Positions 27,275-37,168 of a DNA stretch of 64,000 nucleotides are shown in pieces (position 1 is the stretch's first letter; the number at the start of each line of letters is the position of its first letter). The position numbers and the translations under genes are program-made. The notes under the pieces are model-generated. The model did no database searches. It was not told the origin of the DNA and saw only the letters and a list, made by a program, of their open reading frames with translations. Source of the stretch: Palsa-461 sp963768185 (GTDB lineage Bacteria > Actinomycetota > Acidimicrobiia > Acidimicrobiales > RAAP-2); NCBI GenBank assembly GCA_963768185.1, contig CAVYGS010000001.1:682001-746000 (forward strand). The letters run 5' to 3'.

Positions 27275-27529
27275 ACCCTTGCCAAGGAAAACGCCCCTTG
27301 GGGGCCGCCCTATTCCAGGGCCGCCGCCGGGCGCCTCGGGACGTGAGGCACCCCGGGTGAGCTGGTCATTTCGAGTGGTCAGGCCGTGTCCTCAAAGGGT
27401 GTGGCCATCGATGGCTCACCGTCGGCGGGACTCCGACACGGCCTCTCGGGCACGGCGGGCCCCGAGATCCACCGCGGGGACGAGGTCCACCCAGCCCCGA
27501 ACCGGCCACCGTGCTGAGATAATCCCGTC

Positions 27530-28402
27530 ATGTTGCTGGTGGGTACCAATAGCGGGCTGCTCGACCTGGATACCGATCGCACCCTCGTGGACGGGCACGC
27601 GGTCACCGCACTGGCACCCGGCCCCCAGGGTTGGCACGCCCTCCTCGATCGCCATGTGGTCATCCGCTTCGATCGGGGCGAGGTCGCAACCGTTGGCACG
27701 TTGCCGGTCGACGACGGCCAGAGTCTGGCTGTCCTTCCCGACAGCACTGTCGTCGTGGGGCGAACCGGCGCCCGTCTCGCCGTCGTGGGGACCGAGTCGC
27801 AGGATCTGCCTTCCTTTGAACAGGTGCCGGACCGAGACCACTGGAAGAACCCCGCCAATCCGACGCCCGACACCCGATCCATGGCAACCAGCGGTGAGGA
27901 CCTGTGGGTGAACGTCCACGTGGGCGGGCTGTGGCACTCCGGTGACCGAGGGGAGAGCTGGCAGGGCGTCATCGAGCCTGACGCCGACATCCACGAGGTC
28001 CGAGCACGGGACGGGCTGGTCGCCGTGGCAGCGGCGATTGGGTTCGGCTGGAGCCAAGACGGCGGGAAAGCCTGGTCGTGGAGCACCGATGAACTTCACG
28101 CCGGTTACCTGCGAGCGGTGTGCACCGACGACGAAACCGTCTATGTGTCAGCTTCGGATGGGCCCTTCACCACACGTGGCGCGGTGTATCGGGCTCGGCT
28201 CGGCTCGGCGTTCGTCCGCTGTGAGCAGGGACTGCCCGAGTGGTTTCCCGCCAACATCGACAGTGGGCACCTCGACGCGCACAGCGGTCGTGTCGCCATT
28301 GGTTTCAACAACGAGGTCTACGTCTCCGAAGACGATGGTGAATCGTGGCGGGCCAGCAAGGTTCCTGATGTGATTACGACGGTCCGACTTGGAGGGAACT
28401 GA
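27530..28402 (+). CDS. Asp-box (BNR/sortilin-like) beta-propeller protein
   Basis: 290 residues without a signal peptide. It contains at least three Asp-box motifs: SGDRGESWQG, SQDGGKAWSW and SEDDGESWRA, each at a strand turn of a predicted beta-propeller. Similar soluble propellers are annotated as WD40/YVTN/BNR-like or glycosyl hydrolase; no catalytic residues can be assigned. It is monocistronic, divergent from lon, with its 3' end facing a convergent hypothetical gene. Confidence 0.75.
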   Translation: MLLVGTNSGLLDLDTDRTLVDGHAVTALAPGPQGWHALLDRHVVIRFDRGEVATVGTLPVDDGQSLAVLPDSTVVVGRTGARLAVVGTESQDLPSFEQVPDRDHWKNPANPTPDTRSMATSGEDLWVNVHVGGLWHSGDRGESWQGVIEPDADIHEVRARDGLVAVAAAIGFGWSQDGGKAWSWSTDELHAGYLRAVCTDDETVYVSASDGPFTTRGAVYRARLGSAFVRCEQGLPEWFPANIDSGHLDAHSGRVAIGFNNEVYVSEDDGESWRASKVPDVITTVRLGGN

Positions 28403-28469
28403 AGACGCAGCGCCTGGCCGCTCAGTAAGCGGGGCGCGGCACCGTCCGTCCCTCGGATGGTGGGCGCCC

Positions 28470-28976
28470 TCAGGCGACCGGCTGGTGGACCTCGGCCTGC
28501 CAGGACCCGGTCATGGGCAGGTCGCAAAGGCGGTCGCCGGCTGCCAGCATCCATTGGAGCACCTGGCGGTCGGGGGCGCTCGAGGGGATCCGGACGACGA
28601 GCCCCCGCCGTGGGTGGTCACCCAAGACGCGCCAGCCGGGCGGCACTGAGAGCCCGGCCGCCTCGAGGTCCGGCATGACGCGGCGGCCGCGGCCGTGCTC
28701 GATGCCCACGGTCACCTCGTCGAGGGAGCGTCGAGCGCGTCCCGGAGGCATCCACGTGCACATAGAGACCGGCGGCCGGGCCGAGCCGAAGATCGCGAAC
28801 AGACCGGGCGCCTCGACCGGCTCGTCCGAGGCTTCGACGCCTGGGAGCAGATTGAGCCAGCCGTCGCGGTGTGCCGACAGCCACGCCATCACCTCCAGCA
28901 ACCTCCCGAGATCGGCCGGGTCGAACTCGAACCGGTCGACCGCGCGTCTGGCACTCCCGCGCGGTGGCAGGCTCAC
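28470..28976 (-). CDS. Conserved hypothetical protein, 168 residues
   Basis: Starts GTG 28976 with SLPPRGSARRAVDRFEF and has LEVMAWLSAHRDGWLNLLPGV and a C-terminal LAAGDRLCDLPMTGSWQAE. No signal peptide or membrane helix. The pattern looks like a conserved actinobacterial cytoplasmic protein but I do not recognise the family. Longer in-frame readings to 29192 consist of low-similarity basic residues and are rejected. The start overlaps the stop of a 39-codon ORF (GTGA). Confidence 0.6.
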   Translation of the reverse strand: MSLPPRGSARRAVDRFEFDPADLGRLLEVMAWLSAHRDGWLNLLPGVEASDEPVEAPGLFAIFGSARPPVSMCTWMPPGRARRSLDEVTVGIEHGRGRRVMPDLEAAGLSVPPGWRVLGDHPRRGLVVRIPSSAPDRQVLQWMLAAGDRLCDLPMTGSWQAEVHQPVA

Positions 28977-29092
28977 AAACCCGTGGCCTCGTGGAGGAGC
29001 GCCACCGCGGTCGAGCCGGTGCCGAGCTCGTTGCCCGTGGTGGGGTTCGGGGAGAAGTCGGCGGAGCGAGTCTCCGGCGCGGTCCAACTCAT
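28973..29092 (-). CDS. Possible 39-residue protein upstream of and overlapping the hypothetical gene
   Basis: ATG at 29092 opens 39 codons (MSWTAPETRSADFSPNPTT at the start, TAVALLHEATGL at the end) whose TGA overlaps the GTG of the next gene in the same four-base manner seen between other coupled genes here. Residue composition is balanced, not the Arg/Pro-rich type of out-of-frame GC-rich DNA. No recognised family. Confidence 0.4.
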   Translation of the reverse strand: MSWTAPETRSADFSPNPTTGNELGTGSTAVALLHEATGL

Positions 29093-29434
29093 GCCGGAGT
29101 CGACCGGGCCCTCGCAACTGTCCCGGCACCCGATGTTCCCGAGGGCCTACTTGACCACGTGGATGCCGCCCGCCTGGTGCTGGCTTGAGCACACCGCGGC
29201 GGCCCCGGGCGGTCGATCACCTCCCCAGGATCGCACGGCTCGAGGTGTGCGAGGACCGAGCGCGTGGTCTTGGTCCGATCTCGGATCGGAGCCCGAACCG
29301 GGAGTGCCTTCGATCTTGGGACGCCACGTCGGGGCGCCCGACACCCGGAACCTTCCGCCGGTATCGTTCCCACGCAGAGGGGGCCCGGGCACCGGGGCAA
29401 TGGGCCGGTGGGTCCGATCAGGGGGAGGCGCCAC

Positions 29435-31096
29435 ATGTTCACGACGCGTCGGCTTCGTCGTACCCGTTTCGGCACGGCCCGCGTGGGGGTGACGCTGTTC
29501 GTTGCGATGGCCAGCCTCACCCTGGCCGGGGTCGCGGGCGGGTCGACCACCGCACCCGTGCTGTCCAAGTCGGGCCCGGCCAACGAGGGACCCTATCCCT
29601 GGAAGTACCCGGCGACGGGCAACGTCAAGGTGGGCTCGGGGACGACCACCGGCGGCTACAAGTGCACGCCGGGGACGCCGCAGTTCCCCTCCCCCTATGC
29701 CCCGCCGTGCATCGCGAAGTTCACCGGCAACAACGGCGGCGCCACCTCCAACGGCGTGACCTCGAACGAGATCGTCCTCGCGCAGCGGGAGTTCCCGAGC
29801 ACCGCCAACAGCCAGGAGGTCGCCTCAGAAGCCGCCGAGGCCGGAGCGGCGCTCCCCCAGGTGACCGACCAGGTGGAACAGGTCTTTTTGAACTACTTCA
29901 ACAGCGTCTACGACCTCTACGGCCGCAAGGTCGTGATCGAGCCGATGAACGCGACGGGCAACTCCACCCTCGAGGCGTTGGGCGAGGGGCAGGCCCAGGC
30001 CTGCGCGGACGCCGCCACCATCGCCGACCAGATGCACGCGTTCGGCGAGGACGGGCTTCTGACCAACTTCCAGGGCGGCGGGACCGGGCCGTTCTCCCAG
30101 TGCGCCGCCCAGGACCACCTGGTCGAGTTCCAAGGTGACGCATACTTCGACGAGGGGACGTTCCAGTCCGAGAACCCCTACGTGTGGTCGAACACCCAGA
30201 ACTGCACGGACATCTCCGCCAACGAGGCCGAGGTGATCGGCACGATGCTCGCCGGGAAGAAGGCGATCTACGCCGGAGAGGCGAGCCTGCGGGACAAGGT
30301 CCGCAAATTCGGCACTTACGTGCCCAACGTGCCCTCCTACCTCGGCTGCACCCAGAACTTCTTGAACATCGAGTCGCGCAAGTACCACGTGCCCACGAGC
30401 GAGTTCACCAAGTTCGCCTACGAGCTCAACATCGCGACCTTCACCCAGCAGACCGAAGAGGCCATCCTCCAGTTCAAGGCGGCCGGGGTGACGACGGTCA
30501 TCTTGGCCTGCGACCCATTCTCGGCGGGCCTGTTGACCAAGGCGGCGGCGGCCCAGAACTACTTCCCGGAGTGGTTCACGATCGGCACCGCCTTTACCGA
30601 CGAGGACCAAACGGTGCAGGCATATTCCGACCCTTCCGAGGTCACCGGGCACCTCTTCGGGATGAGCGAGCTCTCGCTCCCGACGGACACGACCGGCCCG
30701 ACCTCGCTCGCCGGCAAGCTCTATCAGAAGCTCACCGGCCACGTGATCCCGAAGGAGACCGACGGCAACTACGCGTTCTTGGTCGAGATCTTCGACATGC
30801 TGCAGGCCGCGGGCCCGGACCTGACCCCACAGAACATGGCCCGTGGCATCCACGCGTTGCCCAACCTGGGCGCTCCCCTGTTCCCCTACGGCCAGTGGAG
30901 CTGGAACGTGGGGACCGACGGCCAGCACGGCGCCGGTGAGCACACCGCGGACATCGACGCCCGTTTCATCTGGTGGAACGGCAACGGAACCTCGCCCGTC
31001 AACGGCATGAAGGGGACCTACGTCGCCGCCTTCGGCGGCAAGCGGTTCTCGATCGGCACCTGGCCCACGTCCCTGCCGACGATGTTCACCAGCTAA
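29435..31096 (+). CDS. ABC transporter substrate-binding protein, LIV type (copy 1)
   Basis: 553-residue exported solute-binding protein, with a signal peptide (basic MFTTRRLRRTR, hydrophobic core, cut near AGG-STT). The mature part begins with a motif shared by three copies in this window, NEGPYPWKYPATGNVKVG, then CTPGTPQF and KFTGNNGGAT. The rest resembles type I periplasmic binding proteins of branched-chain amino acid systems but is about 150 residues longer than usual. Paired cysteines (CTPG, CTQN, NCTD and others) may form disulfides. GGGGGAGG precedes the ATG. Followed 82 bases later by copy 2, about half identical. Confidence 0.75.
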   Translation: MFTTRRLRRTRFGTARVGVTLFVAMASLTLAGVAGGSTTAPVLSKSGPANEGPYPWKYPATGNVKVGSGTTTGGYKCTPGTPQFPSPYAPPCIAKFTGNNGGATSNGVTSNEIVLAQREFPSTANSQEVASEAAEAGAALPQVTDQVEQVFLNYFNSVYDLYGRKVVIEPMNATGNSTLEALGEGQAQACADAATIADQMHAFGEDGLLTNFQGGGTGPFSQCAAQDHLVEFQGDAYFDEGTFQSENPYVWSNTQNCTDISANEAEVIGTMLAGKKAIYAGEASLRDKVRKFGTYVPNVPSYLGCTQNFLNIESRKYHVPTSEFTKFAYELNIATFTQQTEEAILQFKAAGVTTVILACDPFSAGLLTKAAAAQNYFPEWFTIGTAFTDEDQTVQAYSDPSEVTGHLFGMSELSLPTDTTGPTSLAGKLYQKLTGHVIPKETDGNYAFLVEIFDMLQAAGPDLTPQNMARGIHALPNLGAPLFPYGQWSWNVGTDGQHGAGEHTADIDARFIWWNGNGTSPVNGMKGTYVAAFGGKRFSIGTWPTSLPTMFTS

Positions 31097-31178
31097 GAGG
31101 ACCCTCCGCCAAGGCCCCCGGCCGGTCATCGACGCTATGGTGCAGCCGGGTTTGGGGTCCGATCGGGGGAGGCACCGC

Positions 31179-32842
31179 ATGCTCAGGTTGCACCGGCTAC
31201 GTCGTTCTCACTTCGGCACGAGCCGCATCTTGGTTGCGCTCGTCGTCGCGACGGCCACCCTCGCCCTGGCCGGCGTCGAGGCGGCATCGGCCACCGCACC
31301 AGCGCTGTCCAAGTCGGGACCGGCGGACGAGGGACCCTATCCCTGGGCCTACCCGGCGTCGGGCCACATCAAGGTCGGCTCGGGCACGACCGTCAGCAAT
31401 ACCAAGTGCACGCCGGGCACCCCGCAGTTCGCGTCGCCCTACGCCGATCCGTGCATCCCGAAGTTCACCGGGAACAACGGCGGGGCGACGTATCGGGGGG
31501 TCACCTCCAACGAGATCGTGCTCGCCCAGCGCCAGTTCCCCAGCACGGGCAACTCTCAGCAGGTGGCGGCCCAGGCCGAGGCGGCCGGGGTGGCGCTCCC
31601 CGCCGTCGCCGATCAGGTCGAGCAGGTCTTCTTGAACTACTTCAACAAGGTCTTCGAGCTCTACGGCCGCAAGGTGGTCATCGAGCCGATGACCGCCACC
31701 GGAAACTCCACCCTGGAGGCACTGAACGAGGGCCAGGCCCAAGCATGCGCCGATGCCGCGACCATCACCGACCAGATGCACGCGTTCGGCGAGGTCGGGT
31801 TCGCTGCCAACTTCAACGGAGCCGGCGGCAGCGGGCCGTTCTCCACCTGCGCCGCCCAGGACCACCTGGTCGAGTTCGGCGGGGACGTGTACTTCAACGA
31901 GGGCGCCTTCCAGGCCGAGAACCCGTACGTCTGGTCGACCACCCAGAACTGCACCCTCATCAGCGCGAACGAAGCCGAGGTGGTGGGCACGATGCTCGCC
32001 GGGAAGCCGGCCAAGTATGCCGGCGAGCCTGACCTCATCTCCAAGACCCGCAAGTTCGGGACCTACGTGCCGAACGTCCCGGCCTATCTCACCTGCTACC
32101 GCAATTCCTCCAGGACGTCGAGTCCAAGTACCACGTGCCGGCCAGCGACTTCACCGACTTCGCCTACAACCTGGACATCGCGACGTTCACCCAGCAGACC
32201 CAGGAGGCCATCGTCCAGTTCAAGTCCCAAGGTGTGACGACCGTCCTGCAGTCCTGCGACCCGTTCTCGGCGGGCCTCTTGACCCAAGCCGCCGCCACGC
32301 AGAACTACCACCCCGAGTGGTTCGAAACCGGGACGTCACTGGACGACCAAGATCCCTCCCCGCAGACCTATGACAATGCGGCGGAGATCACCGGCCACCT
32401 GTTCGGCCTGAGTGAGCTGTCGCCCTCGACCGTGCTGACCGGCCCGACGTCGCTCGCCGGCAAGCTCTACCAGAAGCTGACCGGCCATGTGATCCCCAAG
32501 GAGACCGACGGCGACTATTCGGCGCTGATCGAGATCTTCGACATGCTGCAGGCGGCCGGCCCGGACCTGACGCCCCAGAACATGGCACGCGGCGTGCACG
32601 CGCTGCCCGACCTCGGTGCACCCACCTATACCTACGGCAACTGGAGCTGGAACACCGGGGTCAACGGGAAGGAGGGCGTCGGCGAGCACACCGCCGACAT
32701 CGACGCCCGCTTCTTGTGGTGGAACGGGAACGGGATCTCCCCGCTCAACGGGAAGAAGGGGACCTACGTGGCGGCCTTCGGTGGCAAGCGGTTCTCGCTC
32801 GGCACCTGGCCGAAGTCCCTGCCAGCGATGTTCACGACCTGA
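31179..32842 (+). CDS. ABC transporter substrate-binding protein, LIV type (copy 2, one frameshift)
   Basis: Tandem paralogue of copy 1 with signal peptide, DEGPYPWAYPASGHIKVG, CTPGTPQFASPY and the same C-terminal RFLWWNGNG and VAAFGGKRFSLGTWP. One base is missing at about 32099 (TCYR then FLQDVESKYHVP in another frame). With the base restored it is 554 residues, matching copies 1 and 3 (553 and 554). The leader sequence with GGGGGAGG upstream of the ATG resembles that of copy 1, indicating duplication of gene and ribosome-binding site together. Confidence 0.73.
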
Positions 32843-32879
32843 GAACCAACCCGGCGCGAGGAGACGCTCACCCGCCCGA

Positions 32880-34139
32880 TCAGCTGCCCGCTGCCAACGT
32901 CGCCTTCTTGGGCTTGGGCGGGGCCTTGAGCAGCCCGTTGGACAGCGAGTCGAGCGGCACGGCGACCTGGCTGCTCGCCGAGACCCCGGTGTGGGCCCCC
33001 GAGGTGTAGGTGTACGAGGCGAGGACGCCCTGGTAGTTGGCGTTCTCAGGAACGTGGTCACTGGGTGGCGAGGATGCCATGGCCCCGACCGCCGCGGCGC
33101 CGATCATCGTCATCGCGTCGTAGGTCTCCGCGTACGGGATGATCGACCCGCGGATCGTGCGCCCAGCTGCTGGCCAGAGCCGCGGAACCTAAAGGTGGCC
33201 GACGGCGCCCGGCCCGCTCTCCTGGATGGCCCCGTCGGCACCTCGACCGAGACGCCTTCCGGTCCCCGGTGATCCGGGCGACGACGTGGCGGTCGTCGCG
33301 GTCGGGCCGGCAATCACCGGGACCTGCCATCCGGCCGACGCCCGCGCCGCCAGCACCGCCCCGACCGCCCCGGCGTCGTCGAGGATCACGAGCTCCTTGG
33401 GGTGCGAGGCCTTGACCGTCGAGATCGCCGAGGCGGCCCCCGCGCCGCCGACGGCGGGACGGTGGCCCGGGGCGGTGACGTGTAAGCCGTCGTCCGCCGA
33501 CACCTGGGCGAAGTGCGCCGCGCCCTGGCGGCTGGCCACGTCGCCGGTCACGATGACCGCGACGCTCGTGACCTCGTCAGCCTTGAGCGCCTGCCGATGG
33601 CGAAGGCCTGGGACTCCATCGAGGCGCCATCGGGTAGGTGTTGGGGAAGTGCTTGGGCTGTAGATGCTGTCCAGATTCGACAGGCTGATGGCCGACCACG
33701 CCGAGGCTGCCGAGATAGCTGGCGGTCGCCGAGCCGAGGAACTGGCCCGACGACGAGCCTGGGCCTTCTCGACATTGACCAGGTCGAGCATGGCCTGGGT
33801 GTCGATCGCCGGGTTGCCCCGGTTGTTCTTGTAGGCGAGCTCGAAGCAGGTGTTGCGGGGCGGGACGCCGTTGCCCTGGTTGACCTTGGCGATCCCGAGC
33901 TCCAGGCCCATGCAGGTACTGGCGGCCGACGGCCGCAGCCGGCCCCGAGAGGTCGAGCGAGGCTCCCGATCACGTCCACCCGCGAGCGTGTCGCAGCCCG
34001 GCGGCGGCGGCACGACGTGGTGGAGACCGTCACGCTGTCCGACGAGTTGCACGCGCGTCAGCGCACTCCCCGCGAACGCCACGGCGATGAGCGCCGCCGC
34101 CGGCCCCCGCTTCGCCCCCGACCAGAAGCGCTTCACCAC
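32880..34139 (-). pseudogene. Substrate-binding lipoprotein of a LIV-type ABC transporter (several frame breaks)
   Basis: Coding similarity runs over 1.26 kb in all three frames. The start is GTG 34139 (KRFWSGAKRGPAAALIAVAF signal); after one extra base near 34110 the lipobox reads SALTAC. Further recognisable pieces are LELGIAKVNQGNG, ELAYKNNRGNPAIDTQAM, DEVTSVAVIVTGDVASR, SHPKELVILDDAGAVGAVL, GWQVPVIAGP, and a C-terminal YQGVLASYTYTSGAHTG. At least five indels are needed; no in-frame stops interrupt the pieces. It is the last gene after the fused ATPase and is not closely related to copies 1-3. Sequence error or recent decay cannot be separated. Confidence 0.6.
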
Positions 34140-34147
34140 TCCCCCGT

Positions 34148-37100
34148 TCAGACGGCCGACGCGCCGAGGTAGGACTCGACGACCCGTGGGTGACGCAGGA
34201 CCTCGTCGGGCAGGCCGGACCGCCACCACCGCGCCGGTGTCCAGGGCGATGATCCGGTCGGCCAGCTCTTTGGTCAGCCCCATGTCGTGCTCGATCAGCA
34301 TGAGGCTGCAGCGCAGCCCGGTCCTTGATGTCCCGCAGCACGGGCGCCAGCGCCTCGGTCTCGGCCTGCGCGAGGCCGGCCGAGGGCTCGTCGAGGAGGA
34401 CCACCGAGGGCCGCTGGGCCACGATGACGGCCAGCTCGAGCAGCCGGCGGAGCCCGGTCGACAGATCCGAGCCCAGCTGGTCCTTGAAGTCCCCGAGGCC
34501 GAGCATGTCGATGACCTCGTCGGCGGCGACGGCCACCTGCTTCTCGGCGCGCCGGACGGTGGGCGAGCACAGCATGGTCGATGATCACCCCGGGCGACTT
34601 CACCCGGCGGGACACCGCCAGCGACACCGTCTCCTCGACGGTCAGGCCCGGCCACAGCCGGGCCGCCTGGAAGGAGCGCCCGAGGCCGAAGGCCGAGCGT
34701 TTGTAGGCCGGCCAGTCGCTGATGTCGGTGTCGTACATCTCGACCCGCCCGGCGGTCGGGCGCAGCTGGCCCGAGATGATCTCGAAGACCGTGGTCTTGC
34801 CGGCCCCGTTGGGTCCGATCAGTCCCGAGAATCTCGCCGTTGTTGAGCTCGAGGCTCACGCCGTCGACCGCCACGATGCCGCCGAAGCGCTTCACGATGC
34901 CCGACGCCGCGAGCACGACCCCGGCCTCCTCGCTGCGCTGCGGGGCACCGGGCTCGAAGACCCGGAGGTTGCCGAGGCCGGTCGTCCCGAGCGCCCCGCC
35001 GTTGCTCGAGGCCTTGGCCCGCTCGCGCCCGGCCATCCCGCTGCCATCGCCGGCCTGCTGGCGCGCCCCTTCGAGCAGCACCGAGCGCACGACCTCCTCG
35101 TGCTCGATGAGGTCGGCGGTCGTCCCCTGGAAGACGACCTGGCCCTTCTCCATGAAGGTGGCCCGGGAGGTCATCCGCAGCGCGAGGTTGACGGACTGCT
35201 CGACCAAGATGACGGCGGTCCCCCGCTCGTTGATCGCGGTCACGATCTCGAGGAGCGATTCGATGACCGTCGGCGCGAGGCCGAGCGACAGCTCGTCGAT
35301 GATCATGAGTCGGGGCTGCGCGACGAAGGCCATGGCCAGGCTGAGCATCTGCTGCTCACCGCCCGACAGGCTGCCCGCCTGCGTGGTGAGCCTGCGCTCC
35401 AGGGCCGGGAAGTAGCCGAGCACGGCCTTGGTGGCCTGCTTCACATACGCGGTGTCCTTGTCGTACAACCAGCCCGCCATGCGCAGGTTCTCGGCCGTCG
35501 TGAGCCCCGGGAAGATCCCCCGGTCGCCCGGCACCATCGCGATGCCCTGGCGCACGATCCGGTTGGTGTCGAGCGTGGTGATGGGCTGGCCGTCGAAGAG
35601 CACCTCGCCGGCCGTCGGCGTGATCAGCCCGCACAGGGCCTTGACCAGCGTCGACTTGCCCGCCCCGTTGGTCCCGAGCACGGCCACCATCTCGCCGTCG
35701 TCGATGTCGAAGTCGACGCCGAAGAGCACCTTCACCGAGTCGTAGCCGGCCTCGATACCCCGCGCCATGAGCAGCTTGCCGTGCCCTTCGAGCCGGTCCC
35801 GGCGGACCTGGAGGTCGGCCTCGACCGAGGACTCGAGGCGCTGGATGTCGTCGGCCAGCACCGCGAGGTGCGGCGCAGGACCGTGGTGCCCAACAAGATG
35901 AGCGGGGTGAAGAGCCAGAAGGTGGCCCGGAAGCCGAAGTCGTTCCCGATCGTCGCCGCGAAGGTGGACCCCACGGTGCCGACCGGCCCCACGATGAGCA
36001 CGCCGATCGTGAACCACAGCGAGCTGAGCGCGAAACCGAGGGTCACGAGCCGCTGCGGGACCGCGATCGAGAGCGTGGCGTAGATGCCGGCCACGATGAA
36101 GGCGGCGGCCCCGGTGAAAACGATGTCGGCGACGAACACCGGCACCGCCGCCGGGCTCGTCGCGATCACGATCGTGGCCAAGCAGGCGATCAACGTGGCG
36201 CGCACCACCATGCGCATCCCCCGGTTGGGGTCGGTGCGCAAGAGCTTGGGCAAGAGCAACGCCGCGACCAGCACGCCCGCGGCGCCGCCGACCAGTGCGA
36301 AGTCGAGCTCCAATCGCCTGGTGTTGGCGTTCTGATGGAACACGTTCAGGTAAAGGAGGCCGGCGTAGTAGCTGATCCCGAAGAAGCAGACCGACAGCAA
36401 CGGGAGCGCCCGATACAGGGTCCGGATCGAGGGCACCGAGAACAGCACCCGGGCGGCCTCGGGGATGGTCGCCGGGGCCTCGGCGCGCTTGTTCTGGTCC
36501 TGGTCGAGCGGACCCTGGTGCTTGACCGGAAGCAGCCGGCTTCCGATGAAGGCGAGCACGAGCGCGAGGCCGGCCAGGGCGAAGATCGGCGCCTGCCAGC
36601 CGAACCCGAGCCCGAAGAGGTAGGCGACCGGTGCGGCCAGCGCGATGGCGCTCACCCCCACGAAGCGGTGGGCGAGGATCGCCCGGGTCCGGATCTCGGG
36701 CGGGTAGTACTGCGAGAGGGCCCCGTGCTGGGTGGAGGTCAGGGCGCCGCCGACCGAGATCGCGAGGAACACCCCGAAGTAGAGGAGCACCGTGCTCGGC
36801 TGGACGCCCGCCATCGCGAGCAGGAAGGAGAAGGCCGCCAGCACCACCATCCCGCCGACCGTGGTCCGCCACAGGTTGCCCCGCCGGTTGGCCGCCACCG
36901 CGACGGGAAGGTCCGGCCCCAGGCCCAGCTGGACCTGTTGGGCGACGGCGCCCGTCAACGCGACGAGCTCGGAGTGGTAGGAGTTCTGGATGCCGATGAA
37001 CTGGAGCACGACGAGCATGCCCGACATCAAGAGGCAGAAGTTGAACGACATGAGGACGAGCAGGGGGGTGACCGGGTAGGGCGCGGTCAGCCGGCGCAGG

Positions 37101-37168
37101 TCGAAGACGTTCAGCCGGTCCCGCTCCAGGTTGGAGTCGGCGACTGCGACGGGTGCGGTCAGCGTCAT
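34148..37168 (-). CDS. MFS-LivF-LivG fusion: major-facilitator domain joined to two ABC ATPase domains (five frame breaks)
   Basis: Predicted single protein of about 1005 residues. Residues 1 to about 430 form an MFS-like membrane domain (start MTLTAPVAVADSN, many helices). A linker with DDIQRLESSVEADLQVRRDR leads into a LivF-type ATPase (Walker A GTNGAGKST, SLSGGEQQM, LMIIDELSLGLAP) and then, with no stop codon, a LivG-type ATPase (VKRFGGIVAVDGVSLELN, SGQLRPTAG, FGLGRSFQAARLWPGL, VVLLDEPSAGLAQ, LIEHDMGLTKELADRI, ending YLGASAV). Breaks: one missing base near 35878, one extra base each near 34822, 34582, 34312 and 34212. The net change is three bases, so the length is restored. ATGA overlap with the permease gene; the binding protein gene starts nine bases after the stop. 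Confidence 0.7.

Noticed and set aside
24963..27911. Open frame of over 900 codons on the plus strand opposite lon
   Set aside because: Shadow of lon; no family motif, and lon on the minus strand is complete.
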